This document shows positions 34,654-46,881 of a stretch of DNA of 64,000 nucleotides, in pieces. The notes below the pieces were generated by a model. The model had not been told where the DNA came from. It worked only from the letters and a program-made list of their open reading frames with translations, and searched no databases. The stretch comes from Letharia columbiana (lineage: Eukaryota; Ascomycota; Lecanoromycetes; Lecanorales; Parmeliaceae). Numbering within the stretch: the stretch's first letter is position 1; each line of letters starts with the position of its first letter. A program made the position numbers and the translations under genes. The stretch lies in contig NW_023501065.1 in the NCBI RefSeq assembly GCF_014066305.1, forward strand, positions 558,001 through 622,000, given 5' to 3'.

Positions 34654-35559
34654 GGTGTAACGAGAGGCGCATACGTCCCGATTCAGAGGGGCGGAATTTT
34701 GGTTGAAAGATGGCGGAAGAGGTGCGCACGGCAAGTTGCCGAAATGCCAAGACCTTCAAAAACCACCCACCGTACTTTGTGGTGTGTTGACATTATCAAC
34801 ACCCACCGTCCACCCAATGCCAGGAGTTACATCGAATTAGGCCCAAGCTTCATGCAGCTTCATTAGTGAATAACCGCTTCTCGTTACTCTACTCTCATTC
34901 GGCGCAAAAGCAAAATTGTCGCCGCCCTCTAGTAGACGGTAAGATTTTCTGACAGCTTGCCTGGCCATGTTTACTTTCTATGAGGCTTCAATCATAGCTC
35001 GACAACGAGAAAACAGATCTTAAAGCTTTTGGTGTATAGGCAGGCACGTATTCGAAGCACCAAGGAAAAGACCTGCGAGCCTTTGCCAGCAGTATTTCCT
35101 ATCGCCGCTCTTCCTCCCCGGATCCCACGCTCAGACCTGGTAGATTTCGAACGGCACGCTGCGCTTGACGTCCTTGGTCCTGATACTCGTTGATATAATA
35201 TTAATCTGTAGGCTTCATGGAAAGCTGAGAAATGTAAGATGCGGCATCTAGGCTCATTGTCCACCGATATTCCAAACCCTTCAGAAATGGATGCAGACAT
35301 ACAACGCAAAAACCCAGCCATGCATGCAATGGGAAGAGAGAGGAGGGTTAAGGAGTAAAGGGTCGCAGAGGGAAATCAATCCAGCAAACGGAAGACTCCT
35401 AGTAGACTTGAGGAAATTAAGTACAGTGCTACGTCGGATAGGCTGCCTGATCAAAATCACCATGGTAGGCATACCACACTGAGTATAGGAAGGTCTTCCG
35501 GATCATTAATCTGGGTAGGTACTCTGTAATTGCAGAGAAAAAGAAGCACCCAAACACCA
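34654..35559. other. Intergenic, about 0.9 kb
   Basis: Upstream of the Zn2Cys6 gene. Short overlapping frames on both strands without motifs. I see no RNA gene. Confidence 0.5.
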
Positions 35560-35628
35560 ATTAAACACCCCCAATAGAAAACCCACCAAAAAAAAAAAAA
35601 AAACCCCCAAAAAAAAAATCCCAACGGG

Positions 35629-35685
<57 letters not shown>

Positions 35686-35742
35686 AAAAAAATTTAAAAA
35701 AAAAAAAAATTAATTTTTTTGGTTTTTTTTTTTTTTTTTTTT
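35560..35742. other. Homopolymer tract of doubtful sequence quality
   Basis: About 180 bp made almost only of A runs, then T runs, with a few C or G. It ends exactly where the element copy B should begin and replaces the first seven bases of its terminus. This looks like an uncorrected or collapsed assembly join rather than genomic sequence. Confidence 0.7.
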
Positions 35743-37488
35743 AGCTTGGCCCCACCGGCCTTGAGGTGGGTCTGAGTAGGAAACCCTGCCAAGACTTATT
35801 TTTTGGTGTATTGCCCGATATGTAATATTCACACCCTGCGTACATATGATCCTTAACAAAAATGCGCAACTACGTGATATGGCCTTTTTTGGAATTCTTG
35901 AAAAAAGTCGAATAAATAGTCAAATAGGCCCTCGTCAAATTAGGAGCTGTGGTGCAGTGGTTAAGAAGTAGGTTTCCAATTCCATTCCACTAAAAAACTC
36001 AGCTAACTCAGCCATAGCAGCGGCACCAGTACTCAAGAACGCCGTACGTCTCAACAGACGCGCAGCACCATACAGGAATTCCCCCATAGTACATCAATCC
36101 TCGGGGTAACCGCCATGGTACTCGCCGGACCGACGGCGCGGCGTGTTGGGGAAAATGCCGTGGCCTCGCCAGTCAGTTCATTACTTCGGTCAGACGCCGC
36201 AGTCTCCCCCCTTTTTGGACGGCCAGGCAAATAAGCAAGCAAGCATGTATGCATGAAAATTATATAGCGACCGAACTTGCGGAGAGCAGAGCGGAGAGCA
36301 GAGCGGAGAGCGAAGCGGAGATAATTCATCCTTTTGGTGTGAAGTCAGATATTGGTGGCGGCGACATCGATGAATGAGAATATCTCGCACGACGTCGGAG
36401 TCTCTTATGGGTATATGGAACGTAGAAAAAGACGTCTTTGAATGCAGGAAGGTCTGCGTCGTCGTCATGAACGAGCTGATCGAATGTCGCTTGGTGATCT
36501 CAACGCTGTGATTCCAAGAAAACATTGGAGGACATCAGGCTCTAGGTCTATCAGCAGTTAGTGTATTCCTCATCAAAGGAGGTTGGAAGTTGAGCAACAT
36601 TCCCTTCACTTTGAACGTCAAAATGTTCTTCTCCCTACTTTCATGCCCGGGAATCAAATATGACTTTTCTTCTTTGCTCCAGAACTGGTCCGCCAAATAT
36701 CTTAAAACTTCGTATTCGTCAGGAGAAAGGATATTCCTGTAAGCTATAAAGAGGTCAGTATATGTAGTTCGAAAATACCTCGCTGTCGTCGTCGGAGAGA
36801 AAATCGCGTACCTAAGCGCCCCTCACAGTCTCCTCGTCCGCCTAAGTCCGTTTTGAACGCGTCAAGCGCGTCAAAACCATTCAAGGTATGTGTTTTATGC
36901 TCCCTCCAACTCCTAAGTGATGCACCTTCGAGTTGATAGATGTGTATATAGGGGGGATAGCTCCGGTGCTCGATTTCCATCAGACAGTAACACGGTCAAA
37001 CTTGTGATCCAATCATTACACCCGACTCGTTATATGATCTTTCAATAATGCTGAACACGATGCGCCATCGTCTGGAATTTAATCATCGGAGGGTGACCGG
37101 CTGGAGGTGGGTGCTGTAACCGTCAGCGGAGAACGCGGGTCCGGATGAGCTTATGCGACAACAACGAGCTATCCGATCATAATAAAAAGTTTATGTACTT
37201 GTTCAGCGACCTCGAAAGGCCTATTGCCCCCTCAATTGATATTAAAAGACTATGTGGTGATGGCTGGAAAATTGGAGGAAGTCGCGACTTCCCGATAACG
37301 GGGTGATTATTGCGGTGGGCCCATACAAATTAACGGTCAATGTAGCGATTCGGGGGTTTCCTACTCAGACTCTAAGGGAGGGGTATGCCGTAATGAGCTT
37401 GCGATATGATTGGCCCCCGAAGCGAGGCACGAGTGTAGGGCTGGCCATAGGTACCCCGGCTAGCCGTGAGTCTGAATTACTGAGACTA
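35743..37488 (-). mobile_element. TAGTCTCAG-family element, copy B (inverted relative to copy A)
   Basis: Reverse complement of the 17948-19557 element, ending CTGAGACTA at 37488; the other end has lost TAGTCTC at the homopolymer tract. GC content stays close to that of the flanks, so RIP has been light. Conserved landmarks include TCTGAGTAGGAAACCC at both ends and a TGGTGCAGTGGTTAAG motif at about 35950. The 111-codon minus-strand frame inside (36190-36525) has no recognisable domain. Probably non-autonomous. Confidence 0.7.
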
Positions 37489-37588
37489 ACTGCTTATGGT
37501 TCCATCGCTTCACCGCTTGGCCAGCTGATAATTTCTGTATGTAATATGGACAGTCGCACAATGAGTCAGTCTGTAAATGCAATCTCCC

Positions 37589-37739
37589 CCAACCAAAAAC
37601 CCAAACCCCCCCCGAATTTTTTTCCCAAACCCCCCCCCCCTTTTTTTTTTTTTTTCCAAAAAAAAAAAAAAAAATTTAAAAAAAAAAATTACAAAAACCC
37701 CCCCCCCCCCCAAAAAAAAAAAAAACCCCCCCCACATAC
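37589..37739. other. Second homopolymer tract of doubtful quality
   Basis: Alternating runs of C, T and A up to about 15 bases. They produce poly-Pro, poly-Phe and poly-Lys frames with no biological meaning. The tract lies 100 bp past the end of element copy B, so both sides of that copy carry suspect sequence. Confidence 0.7.
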
Positions 37740-38267
37740 CTGAACAATCCGATGACGCCAGCGAGCTGATGGCTCTCCTGCTGCCTGCGAATTCATGCTG
37801 TTGGGGGAGTCACTGCGGCTTCGCGGGTTTTCACAGCCTTCTTCTACGCGGCGAGGCCTCTCGCAAATCGCCACGGAGGCTCTCCAGCCTTATAGGGGAG
37901 CTCCCGCCTGCCCTATCGATCTTTCTGAGGTACGGTAACGTAGAGGTGCATTAGGGGGCCTTTAGGGTTACATCCAAATCATCCAGGCCCCCAGTAGCTC
38001 GATTCACGTAATCTCGGCTTTAAAAGTACCTAGTTGTAAATAGCCCCCACCGAAGGATTTCAACCCCTCCTCGCACGAGCGTGAAAACATAAAAGGTATG
38101 ACCTCGCCGCCAATGTCTTCAATGTTTTTCTAGCCGCTACTCTTCCTCATAACCCCCAGGTAGAAATTGGGCCTTTTCTTTTACGCTCAACTCCGCTTCC
38201 AATCTGAACTTCGACCGAACATTCCACCGAACAGAAGACCGAACCCAAGCCTCGTACAGCAGCAGCA
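37740..38267. other. Intergenic, about 0.5 kb
   Basis: Promoter region of the DUF8035 gene. No gene supported. Confidence 0.5.
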
Positions 38268-39378
38268 ATGGAGCATGGGGAGTGGCCTGGGGCCGATGGA
38301 TTTCCCGTCGTTATGAATACTCGCCCTGGCCGCAACAGGGGACGGCTGGGCCAAACAGTCTATTACCAAGACGGCAACGGGCTCCTCGTCCCCGCCGGCG
38401 CAGCCATAGGTGGAGGCCTTCACCGCTCCCACTCAGCAGCGGCGCGGCGTCCCGCGCAGATCGTCATCAATAACAGGCAGTATGAAGACCGCTCTGTCAG
38501 CCGCAGCCCGCACGGCCATAGTCACCACCGGAGAAGCTCCTATGGACATGACCATCACTACGATGATTCAGAAGATGAGTATCACGAACGAGCGTATAGC
38601 CCTCATCGGAGAAGGCGGCCCAGTAGGAGTCATGGTAGTAGGAGTCCCAGCCCATATTACGACTATGAGTTGGAAAAGAAGATGAAGAAGTTGGAGGAGC
38701 TTGAGGAGAAGGAGAAGGAGGAATTAGCGCGCGAGAAATACGAGGAGGAACTGATCCTGAAAGAAGCCAAGAAGGCCAAGAAGAAGAAGGAAGAGGACGA
38801 GTTCAAAGTAAAAGCGATCGAAGAGTACAACAAGAAGCAGGCGGAGGAAGAAGTCAAGAAGGAGAAGGCGAAGGAAGAGGCAGACGAAGAATTCAAGAAG
38901 AGGGTAAAGAAGACATTTGGCCAGGCAGGGTATGACGAGGATAGTATCGAGAAGATACTGAAGAAGGGGGAGAAGGGAAAGGGACATGGTCATGGCAAGG
39001 AGATCAAGATCAAGGACTTGACGCGGCCGACGTACATCAAGGTGCATCGGAAGCATGTGAGTCCGGAAACATTGGATGAATACAATCTGCCTTGGGAGTG
39101 GGACGAGGTGGGTTTCTATTCCCTTGCCGTATCGAATGTCTGTATCGCTGACACCACTTTATCAGCGTGACTCGAACTACATCGTCATCAAGCAGTGGAT
39201 TCCAGAAGGCGATCAAACACTCCTCTTTGACCACACAAAGAAACTGCGCGAGAGAAAATTGATCACTGACTCCACTGTAGAGCTCAGGAGGGAAAAGGAC
39301 AATCTGCTACTGGTAAGGAAGAAGTCGCCCGGAAGGTCCAGGTCGCGTTCTAAGTCACGGTCCTGGATGTTTACATGA
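38268..39378 (+). CDS. DUF8035-type fungal protein with long charged helix
   Basis: Two exons, 38268-39107 and 39166-39378, give 350 aa. The N-terminal ~135 residues are rich in Gly, Arg, Ser and His. Residues ~135-220 form a highly charged single helix or coiled coil (EELEEKEKEELAREKYEEE). The C-terminal globular part starts KKTFGQAGYDEDSIEKIL and continues RPTYIKVHRKHVSPETLD, with the intron joining EWDE to RDSNYIVIKQWIPE. I recognise this as the fungal DUF8035 architecture. Function is unknown. An Arg/Ser tail (SRSRSKSRS) ends the protein and could be an SR-type interaction motif. Confidence 0.8.
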
Positions 39379-39593
39379 AGCAAGAGCCCGGCTAGCTGGG
39401 GCAACGATGACGACGCTTGATTTACGAGGCTAACGAATCTTATGGTGTATTGGTGGCCTCTTGCATGTTTCTTGTTTGATTTGAGATATCTCCCTTCCCC
39501 AGCTTTCTGGCGGTCTGTAGTCCGATGTTTCTTAGATTTGGAAATTTAGATAGCTTGGGACCTCTACTTGTTTTACGCGTCCATCTTACTCTT

Positions 39594-40547
39594 TCAATTA
39601 GTCTCCACAACGTCGACAACATCCCTCCTAAGATGCAGAGGCATCTCCTTCCTCACCTTTTCCAAATCTCCCAAGTCGACCTCACCCACGCTGATCTCCG
39701 GCTCGCCCTTCCATTCCTCCACACCACCCGCCTCGGCGACAATCTTACCCCAGGGATCGATTATCATACTGTGCCCATAGCTCACTCTTTTCTCATTATG
39801 CGGCCCGACTTGTGCAGCAGCAATGACGTACGATTGCGTCTCAATGGCTCTGGCCCGAAGGAGCGTTTCCCAGTGTACCTTGCCTGTCGGCACTGTGAAG
39901 GCGGACGGATATGTGATAATTTGAGCGCCGAGATCACGGATTCGGACAGACAGTGCGGGAAACCGCAGGTCAAAGCATATCATCAAGCCCATCGAGCCGA
40001 GACTGGTCGGGAAAGGAGGCAGGATAGAGGAGCCGGGCTCAACACTTTTGCTTTCGATTATTGAAGGACCGTCTTTGATTTCGACATCGAAAAGATGGAG
40101 TTTTTGGTAGCGCTGAGTAATAACTCCTCCCTCATCGATCCAAATGAGCGTGTTCTTCACTCTTTTCCCTCCGGTCGCTGGCTCATGAATGCCAACATTA
40201 ATCGGCAACCTTGCTTGGAGAGCCTCATGTTGTAGACCTTTCACGAAAGGGCTGTCCTCTGTAGAACGAGCTAAAGACACTGTCTCTGCGGGCGAGGACG
40301 CTATGTAGTCGCTTGCTTCGGGCAGGAAAAGTGCCTAGGGAGCTAAGACGCTGAGTGGATGGGTGAGATCGCAGGATGCATGAAGACGGACCTTTGCGCC
40401 AGCTGCAACAGCTTTTCTGACCAACATCTGACATTGGGCGAGGTTGTTGGACATGCTCGCCGTCGAACATATCTGGCCCACTGCCTTGAATAAATATCAG
40501 AGCTGCATACTCTGTTTACAGATAGATCACCTTACCGCGATCGCCAT
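39594..40547 (-). CDS. Carbon-nitrogen hydrolase, Nit/deaminated glutathione amidase type
   Basis: Three exons give 281 aa: a 12-nt first exon (40547-40536, MAIA), 40484-40392 and 40334-39594. The catalytic triad is present: Glu in GAKALFLPEASDY, Lys in RYQKLHLFDV and Cys in GLMICFDLRFP. Further family blocks are VKNTLIWIDEGG, YPSAFTVPTGKVHWETLLRARAIE and SMIIDPWGKIVAEAG. The sequence resembles the eukaryotic Nit1/Nit2 branch, which hydrolyses deaminated glutathione or omega-amides (metabolite repair). Spacing to the DUF8035 stop is about 215 bp, tail to tail. The tiny first exon is needed to supply an ATG ahead of AVGQICST. Confidence 0.9.
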
Positions 40548-41070
40548 AGTGTATGAGTACTTCCAGGACAAATAGATCCAGACCCAGAACCTCAGAAAAT
40601 TGTTGCGATGCTGATAGATGTGGGAATTATTGAAAGGTAGACTCGTACTTTAGGTGCCCTAATTATAGGGATCGCCTCAGGGATGGCCCGGCAGCGGGTC
40701 GGCAAGAGCTGACGTTCGACGGAGAGGCTCCGACATCGTCTAAAGTACAGTCTACACTTCTGAAACGAGTGAGGAATAACCTTTGATCCAGACACTCTGG
40801 CACCTACAGTATTATCTGCTGACGGTAATCTTATCTAACAGCAAGAATCAATTATTCTTGATCAGCAACGTCCGAAAGTTGCGAGGAACATTTTTATCTG
40901 ATGCGCTTACACTCCAGAAAAATGCACTCTTCGTACTCGGCAAAGCATGTCATAGTTTAGGTGCATGCGAGGGTCTCCGAAGTCCATCAGTGCACCCGCA
41001 GACCTCTGATACTGATACAGTATGTTCTTGAACTGCCAGGCTTTGGAGCAATCGAGAATTCGCGCTTGAG
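40548..41070. other. Divergent promoter, nitrilase and TMF1-like genes
   Basis: About 0.5 kb shared by two genes that are read outward. No clear element and no gene. Confidence 0.5.
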
Positions 41071-43811
41071 ATGGCATCACAGCCTCCTACAGCGCAAAAA
41101 TCGACTTCAAGATGGGGCTCCTTCCTAGCTGGAGTCGAGTCGAGGCTGGACACCATTTTGGCAGACGAAGAGACAAAAGCCCCACTGGCAAAAACTGATG
41201 GAGGTACACAAGAGCAACCAGGGAAGAAGGATGGCATGGCAGTTCCCCTGGCCGCAATGCCGACACCTTCAAGGACAGCGTCAGCCAATCGAGCTCAAGA
41301 GCGTCTCAATGAGAAATTGGCAAAGGCAATGGCCAACCGCAATCTTGCCAAAAAGGGTGATACTTCAGTGACACCCTCGGGTGTACCTTCACGGACAGCC
41401 AGTCCAGCAAACGTTGCGGCCAGTCCAAGGACAAGTTCCGATCATCAGAGGGAGTCTAAGCGCGAGCAAGATGGCAAAAATGAGCAAGGGCAAAGCGAGC
41501 AAGAGATGGCATCAGGTGATACAGTAACGGTCAATAGGACGAGCGAAGATCAGGAGCTTGAAGATCAGCGCTCTGAAGCAACTTCTACAGGGACCCCGCC
41601 TACAGCTCAGTCGCCCGTGGCTACGGTAGAGGACACCAAAGACGAGTCCGATATCCCACGCCCTTCAACCGACTCGCGTGGCTCCATTTCAGCGCGGCAG
41701 TCTCTGGAGTTGACAAGGGCTACGACACCCAATGCAAATGACTCTCCTAAGTTGAATGGCATCCTTATCGACTCAAGCCTGAAAATGCCAGCAGAATACG
41801 AAAAAATAATTGAGCAGATGCGATCGGATTATGAAGCAGCGGAGCTACGGCGCCAAGAGGAGACGCATATATACCTAGAGCGGATAGATGCTCTACAATC
41901 TAAGCTACAGTATTTAACTAAAGAGGCTGCCGAAGTCGCCAAGAATGCTTCAGCGGAGGCTCAATCGGGTAGCATTGAGCACAAGATGGCTGCAAAGGAC
42001 GAGAAAATCGCATTGTTAATTGAAGAGGGTCAAAAGCTCTCTCAGACCGAGCTAAAACATATAAGTATCATCAAAAAGCTGCGAGTGAAGTCGACCGAAG
42101 ACGACAAGGTCGTAGCTGACTTCAAGCGGACGAACGAAAAATATGAGAAGTCGGCTCGGGAGGCTCAGGAGAGAGCGAAGCGGGCTGAGAGCTCCGAAAA
42201 GCGGGCACTGGAAAGGCTTAAGTCCCTCGGACGAATTGAGAAAGATCTGGAAAATGTCAGGGCAGACCGAGATGCCAAAGACTCGCTCATGCAGGATCTT
42301 CAGATCGAGCTCTCGCAGGCAACCTCCGCCGCCAAAGAAGCGGAAGTCAAAGCCAACGCTGAAGCGCTAGCGGCAGAAAAGAGACATGCGGCAGACCTGA
42401 CAGATGAGCTTTCAAGCATCAAAGCCGAAAAAGAGCTAGCTGAGAAACAACACCAACATAAGCTGCGGGAGCTCAAGGAGAAAGCCGAACGAGAAAAGGA
42501 GCGGGCCGGGGTCGCCGAGATAGAACGACAAGGCGAGCAGAATATTTTAGAGAGCAGACTAGAAGCCTACCGCGCCCGAGCTGAAGAGGCTTCAGCCGGC
42601 CAAACAGGGGATGTGCAGGCCAAGCTTCTTCGCCAGTTTGAGACCTTGCAAAACCAGTATGCCATTGCTAGTGAAAATTGGCAGGGTATCGAGGGATCGC
42701 TGTTGTCTCGGGCTACTATCTTGGAGAAGGAGAGGGACGACATTGCCAAACGGGAAGCCGATATACGACGAAAGGCTCGGGAAACAGTATGGTCTTCTTT
42801 TGTGACCCATTCTATGGACCGATCGCTAACGTACAGCAGAGCATGAAGTCTAGACGAATCGAAGAGGAGCTCGAAAGGGTCAATGCTAAAACAGAGGATA
42901 TGGACCACGAGCTTTCTTCCCGCAGCATCCAACTCGCTACTCTCAACGAGCGATTGGCCAAATCTGAGGCTGAAGTCACAGCAACAAGAGAGGACCTCAA
43001 AGCCGAACGTGAAGCATGGGAAGCACGCCAAGCGCAACGAATCGAAGAAGAAAAGGCTCGAATGAAAGAAGAAAATGTGCGGTCCAACACTCCAGACACA
43101 CTTTACCAGCAGTTCCGAACCGAGTCCCCAACTATCCACAATCGCACACGCAAATCGTCCAACGCGGACCGCAGCCCACACGCCCGCCGTATCCAAGGTC
43201 TCGCAATCACTGGGGCTACCAGCCACCCATCCAGTGAACGGCCGCTCAGCAGACGCTCATCCTCGCAGCCTCTGCACAATCTGCAAACTTCAAATCTCGA
43301 GCACCACCGGCCTGTATCTCGTCATGACTCTTTGAGCACTGTGCCCCAGCTATCTGTCAATAACGGTGTGCCTGGAACGCCCTCTGGATATGACAACGAT
43401 GACTTCTTCGATGTTCAAACCCCCGCCACCCCTGAACGAACCATCAATGACGCAATCTCTGCATCCACCGCCGGTGCCGGCCCCTCTGTCCAATTAGTCG
43501 AGCGCATGTCCGCTGCGGTTCGGCGTCTTGAAAGCGAGAAAGCTAGTCACAAAGATGAGCTCAGTCGCTTGTCTGGTCAAAGAGATGAAGCAAGGGATCA
43601 GATTGTTGGGCTCATGAAGGAGGTGGACGAGAAGAGAGGGTGGGAGAGCAGAGTCAAAGAATTAGAGAATGAGATGAAGGGGGTGGAGGAGAGGTATCTT
43701 ACCACGCTTGAGATGCTTGGGGAGAAGAGCGAGCGGGTGGAGGAGCTGAAGGCTGATGTGCAGGATTTGAAAGGCATGTATCGGGAATTGATTGAAAACA
43801 CTATGCAGTGA
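41071..43811 (+). CDS. TMF1-like golgin (TATA element modulatory factor family)
   Basis: Two exons, 41071-42786 and 42837-43811, joined by a 50-nt intron (branch GCTAAC), give 896 aa. The N-terminus MASQPPTAQKSTSRWGSFLAG is followed by a Ser/Pro-rich part and the RAQERLNEKLAKAMANRN block typical of fungal TMF1/Sgm1 proteins. Residues ~245-680 are almost continuous coiled coil. A disordered Ser/Pro segment then precedes the C-terminal TMF DNA-binding/GRAB-like coiled coil (LVERMSAAVRRLESEKASHK ... VEERYLTTLEMLGEKSERVEEL). Family members sit on Golgi membranes, bind Rab6/Ypt6 and tether vesicles; the DNA-binding name is historical. Role here is inferred from homology. Confidence 0.85.
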
Positions 43812-43908
43812 TATGCTCTGGGAAGCGGGTCGCTGTACTCAGGAGTACAATATCCTGAGGCGTTCGGGTGGGTTGTTCTAGCGGATACCCCATTCAGGGT
43901 ACGGATAA

Positions 43909-45060
43909 CTACTGCGGTTCTTCAATGTCCACGCCTTCTCTCTCCGCACTTTGCAATACGAACTGCCGTATCTAGTATAAGTACTTAGTCATGTTGAGAT
44001 GCAAGTGTCGGATCTTATGTTTCACCTTCTTGTCTGGTGCCAAATCGATCGCCAGATTCCCGTCTACATCTCTCTTGTCCGTCTCAGCGCCGGATTTTAG
44101 CAATACCAGCGCAGTGTCTCCATGCCCTTCCGAGATCGCTTTTGAGTCATCAGCCTCCAATTCATCATCCGCTGACCCAAAAAGAGTGCAGCGAACTTAC
44201 CATGATGCAAAGCAGTAAGGCCCGAGATATCAGTAGCGTTCAAGGGACTCTTATTTTCGAGCATCAGGTTCACCATAGGCACCGAACCAATAGCAGCAGC
44301 TCGGTGAAGAGGCAATTGCCCTCTCTTGTCTTTCACGCGAGCTGTGGCTCCGTGGGATATGAGTCTCCGCGCTATTTCGAGGTTGTTTTTTGAGGCTGTA
44401 AAATGTAATGCTGTCTGAAAAAGGCTGGATCAGCTTTCGGTCTAGGTGATGCAATGAGATAGGTCTAGGGAAGAAATTGACCTGTCCGCTGTAGTCTGAA
44501 TATGTAGAAACATAGAGTCAGCATGGGAATACTGCAACCATCATTCTCTGAACCTTTTGCTTAATTAGAGACATATTGAAAGCCTACTCTTCGCGTTCAC
44601 GTCAGCTTCCTTGCTCAGCAGCATATCGACCAAGGATTCCCCTTCTCGCAAACTCGCAGCGATCATCAACGGCGTCCAGCCTGAAGCATCCTGCCACGCA
44701 TGTCAGCAGTAAAAATGGCAGACCACTCTCTCACGAGTAAGAGAGTACTTGAACATCGGGATCAAAGTCTTGTCTCGACACTAGCAGCTCAACTACAGGC
44801 ATGTGATTGTAGGAAACGGCCCAATGTATAGGGAGCCGTTCGTCATCATCTCGCCTTGTTGCAAGCCGAGGATTGGCCTGGAGCGGTTAGCTTCGAGGAT
44901 TAGTATTGGAGAGTGATATTTTACGTTGATGAGAGACTCTACAGCTGCAGCTATGGTCTTGTAAGCCGGGGTCCGATGTCAGAGCAGAAAACTATGGCAT
45001 ACTTCTACCCTCGCGAGCGGCCTCATGAATCGCAAATTTCGAGTGTTGTTCCGGATCCAT
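43909..45060 (-). CDS. NAS6: 26S proteasome assembly chaperone Nas6 (gankyrin)
   Basis: Eight exons give about 240 aa of ankyrin repeats: LPIHWAVSYNHMPVVELLVS, DASGWTPLMIAASLREGE, GQTALHFTASKNNLEIARRL, GQLPLHRAAAIGSVPMV and GLTALHHAISEGHGDTA. The end is AERE-GVDIEEPQ. Nas6 binds the Rpt3 ATPase and guides assembly of the 19S regulatory particle. One exon (44495-44482) is only 14 nt long. The first intron uses GTATGC at 45002 and the TAG at 44951, giving AAREGRTAAVESLIN as in relatives. The gene ends about 100 bp from the TMF1-like gene stop and shares a 248-bp promoter with PRP46 on the other side. Confidence 0.92.
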
Positions 45061-45308
45061 AGTAAGAAGTGAGTGTGGTAAATCCTAGCGAAAATACAGA
45101 TTAAGAGTCCAGATTGAAGGGGGTTCTTTGTGGTTGCATGTTGAAAGGATCAACCCTAGCTCGCTTAGCTTGCTGCTTGGTGATACATTGACCAAAGAAG
45201 CTTAGCGCTGTATAATCTCAATAACGGTTTGTATTTTGACTAGGGTTATTCTTCTCTCCACAGTTCAACAACATCCGCACAAGACGCCATCCCATTGCAA
45301 TCTACAAA

Positions 45309-46739
45309 ATGACTGCCGTCTCCGCGCCCGTAGACTCACTTGCAAAGAGTTCCGCTAAGAGAACAAGAGAGCTCTTTGGATCTGATTACACCACACCAGC
45401 GCCATATTTTGCCGAACGGCCCCAGGAGAATCCTTTCCAACTCGCAGAACGAGCTGGCCTAGCTTCACGGATACGAAGCGAATATGAAGATGTTCGAGAG
45501 CTTCCTCCAGCTCTTGCGACGAAACAGAAGACTGCTGCTGCGGGAGCACGGCGCAAAAAAGTCAAGCAAGAAGGATCTGATTCCCAAACGGCCAAGATGA
45601 TTGAGGGAATGCCTCTCAAATCCGAAGCGAACGGAGGGTCATCTACAGCTTTGACATTGCGTGCTCCTGGGTCTGGGGCTACTCCGAATATCAATGGAAC
45701 TACCACGGGGCGCTCTTCATCGAGCTTGATACGGAGGGAGAACATACAGCAACCGAAGCCCGACTGGCATGCGCCATGGGAACTTATGCGCGTCATATCA
45801 GGTCATCTGGGCTGGGTACGGGCTCTGGCTGTCGAGCCGAACAATCAGTGGTTCGCGAGTGGAGCTGGGGATCGAACGATCAAGATCTGGGACCTGGCGT
45901 CTGGGTCGCTGAGGTTGACACTCACGGGGCATATATCGACTGTACGAGGACTGGCAGTTTCACCTAGACATCCGTACCTGTTTTCATGTGGGGAGGACAA
46001 GATGGTCAAATGCTGGGATCTAGAGACGAATAAGGTCATACGGCATTACCACGGGCACCTGAGCGGCGTCTACACCTTAGCACTACATCCTACCCTGGAC
46101 GTGCTAGTCACAGGAGGTCGAGATGGTGTTGCAAGAGTCTGGGATATGAGGACAAGAAGCAACGTCCACGTACTCAGCGGCCATAGGCAGACAGTCTCGG
46201 ATCTCAAATGCGAAGCAGCTGAGCCTCAAGTCATCACTTCATCGCTCGACACGACTGTTCGACTCTGGGACTTGACAGCTGGAAAGACTATGGGCGTTTT
46301 GACCCACCACAAAAAAGGCGTCCGAGCTCTTGCTCTCCACCCCACAGAATGGACCTTCGCTAGTGGCAGCGCGGGCAGCATCAAGCAGTGGAAATGCCCC
46401 GAAGGCGCGTTCATGCAGAATTTCGACGGACAGAACGCTATCATCAACACTTTGAGCGTGAACGAAGACAATGTGCTCTTCTCTGGCGGTGACAATGGAT
46501 CAATCTCGTTCTGGGACTGGAAGACGGGCCATCGCTATCAGTCGTTGGATACTACCGCGCAGCCGGGATCCTTGGATGCGGAGTCTGGCATCTTCGCTTC
46601 GACGTTTGACAAGACGGGTTTGCGGCTGATATGCGGAGAGGCAGATAAGACGATCAAGGTCTGGAGGCAGAATGCTGATGCGACACCTGAGACGCACCCG
46701 CTTGAGTGGAAGCCGACCCTTGGCCGTCAAAAGTTCTAG
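45309..46739 (+). CDS. PRP46: Pre-mRNA splicing factor Prp46/PRL1 (WD40)
   Basis: Intronless, 476 aa. A low-complexity N-terminus of about 145 residues leads into [20 protein letters not shown] and seven WD repeats with clear GH...WD pairs (for example [63 protein letters not shown]). It ends [11 protein letters not shown], a family signature. Prp46 belongs to the NineTeen-related complex of the spliceosome and helps activate it. The divergent partner is NAS6; the 3' end faces ORC1 across 142 bp. Confidence 0.95.
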   Translation: MTAVSAPVDSLAKSSAKRTRELFGSDYTTPAPYFAERPQENPFQLAERAGLASRIRSEYEDVRELPPALATKQKTAAAGARRKKVKQEGSDSQTAKMIEGMPLKSEANGGSSTALTLRAPGSGATPNINGTTTGRSSSSLIRRENIQQPKPDWHAPWELMRVISGHLGWVRALAVEPNNQWFASGAGDRTIKIWDLASGSLRLTLTGHISTVRGLAVSPRHPYLFSCGEDKMVKCWDLETNKVIRHYHGHLSGVYTLALHPTLDVLVTGGRDGVARVWDMRTRSNVHVLSGHRQTVSDLKCEAAEPQVITSSLDTTVRLWDLTAGKTMGVLTHHKKGVRALALHPTEWTFASGSAGSIKQWKCPEGAFMQNFDGQNAIINTLSVNEDNVLFSGGDNGSISFWDWKTGHRYQSLDTTAQPGSLDAESGIFASTFDKTGLRLICGEADKTIKVWRQNADATPETHPLEWKPTLGRQKF

Positions 46740-46881
46740 AACTGTGATCCAATTGGCTTGAAGCATTTGATTAAACAACTGCTTCTAGATATCATCATAT
46801 CATAGCGCAGGTGTTCAGGATTCAGGGGGTATCATCGAAAAAACGCTTCAGGGCGTCAAAAGCATTATACCAAACCCAGTT

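Noticed and set aside
37303..37954. Plus-strand open frames of 146 and 125 codons rich in Pro, Phe and Lys
   Set aside because: They translate the homopolymer tract at 37589-37739; the sequence itself is doubtful.
41087..43226. Antisense frames opposite the TMF1-like gene (up to 219 codons)
   Set aside because: Coiled-coil codons (GAG, AAG) leave the opposite strand open as Leu/Phe/Ser-rich frames; these are shadows.
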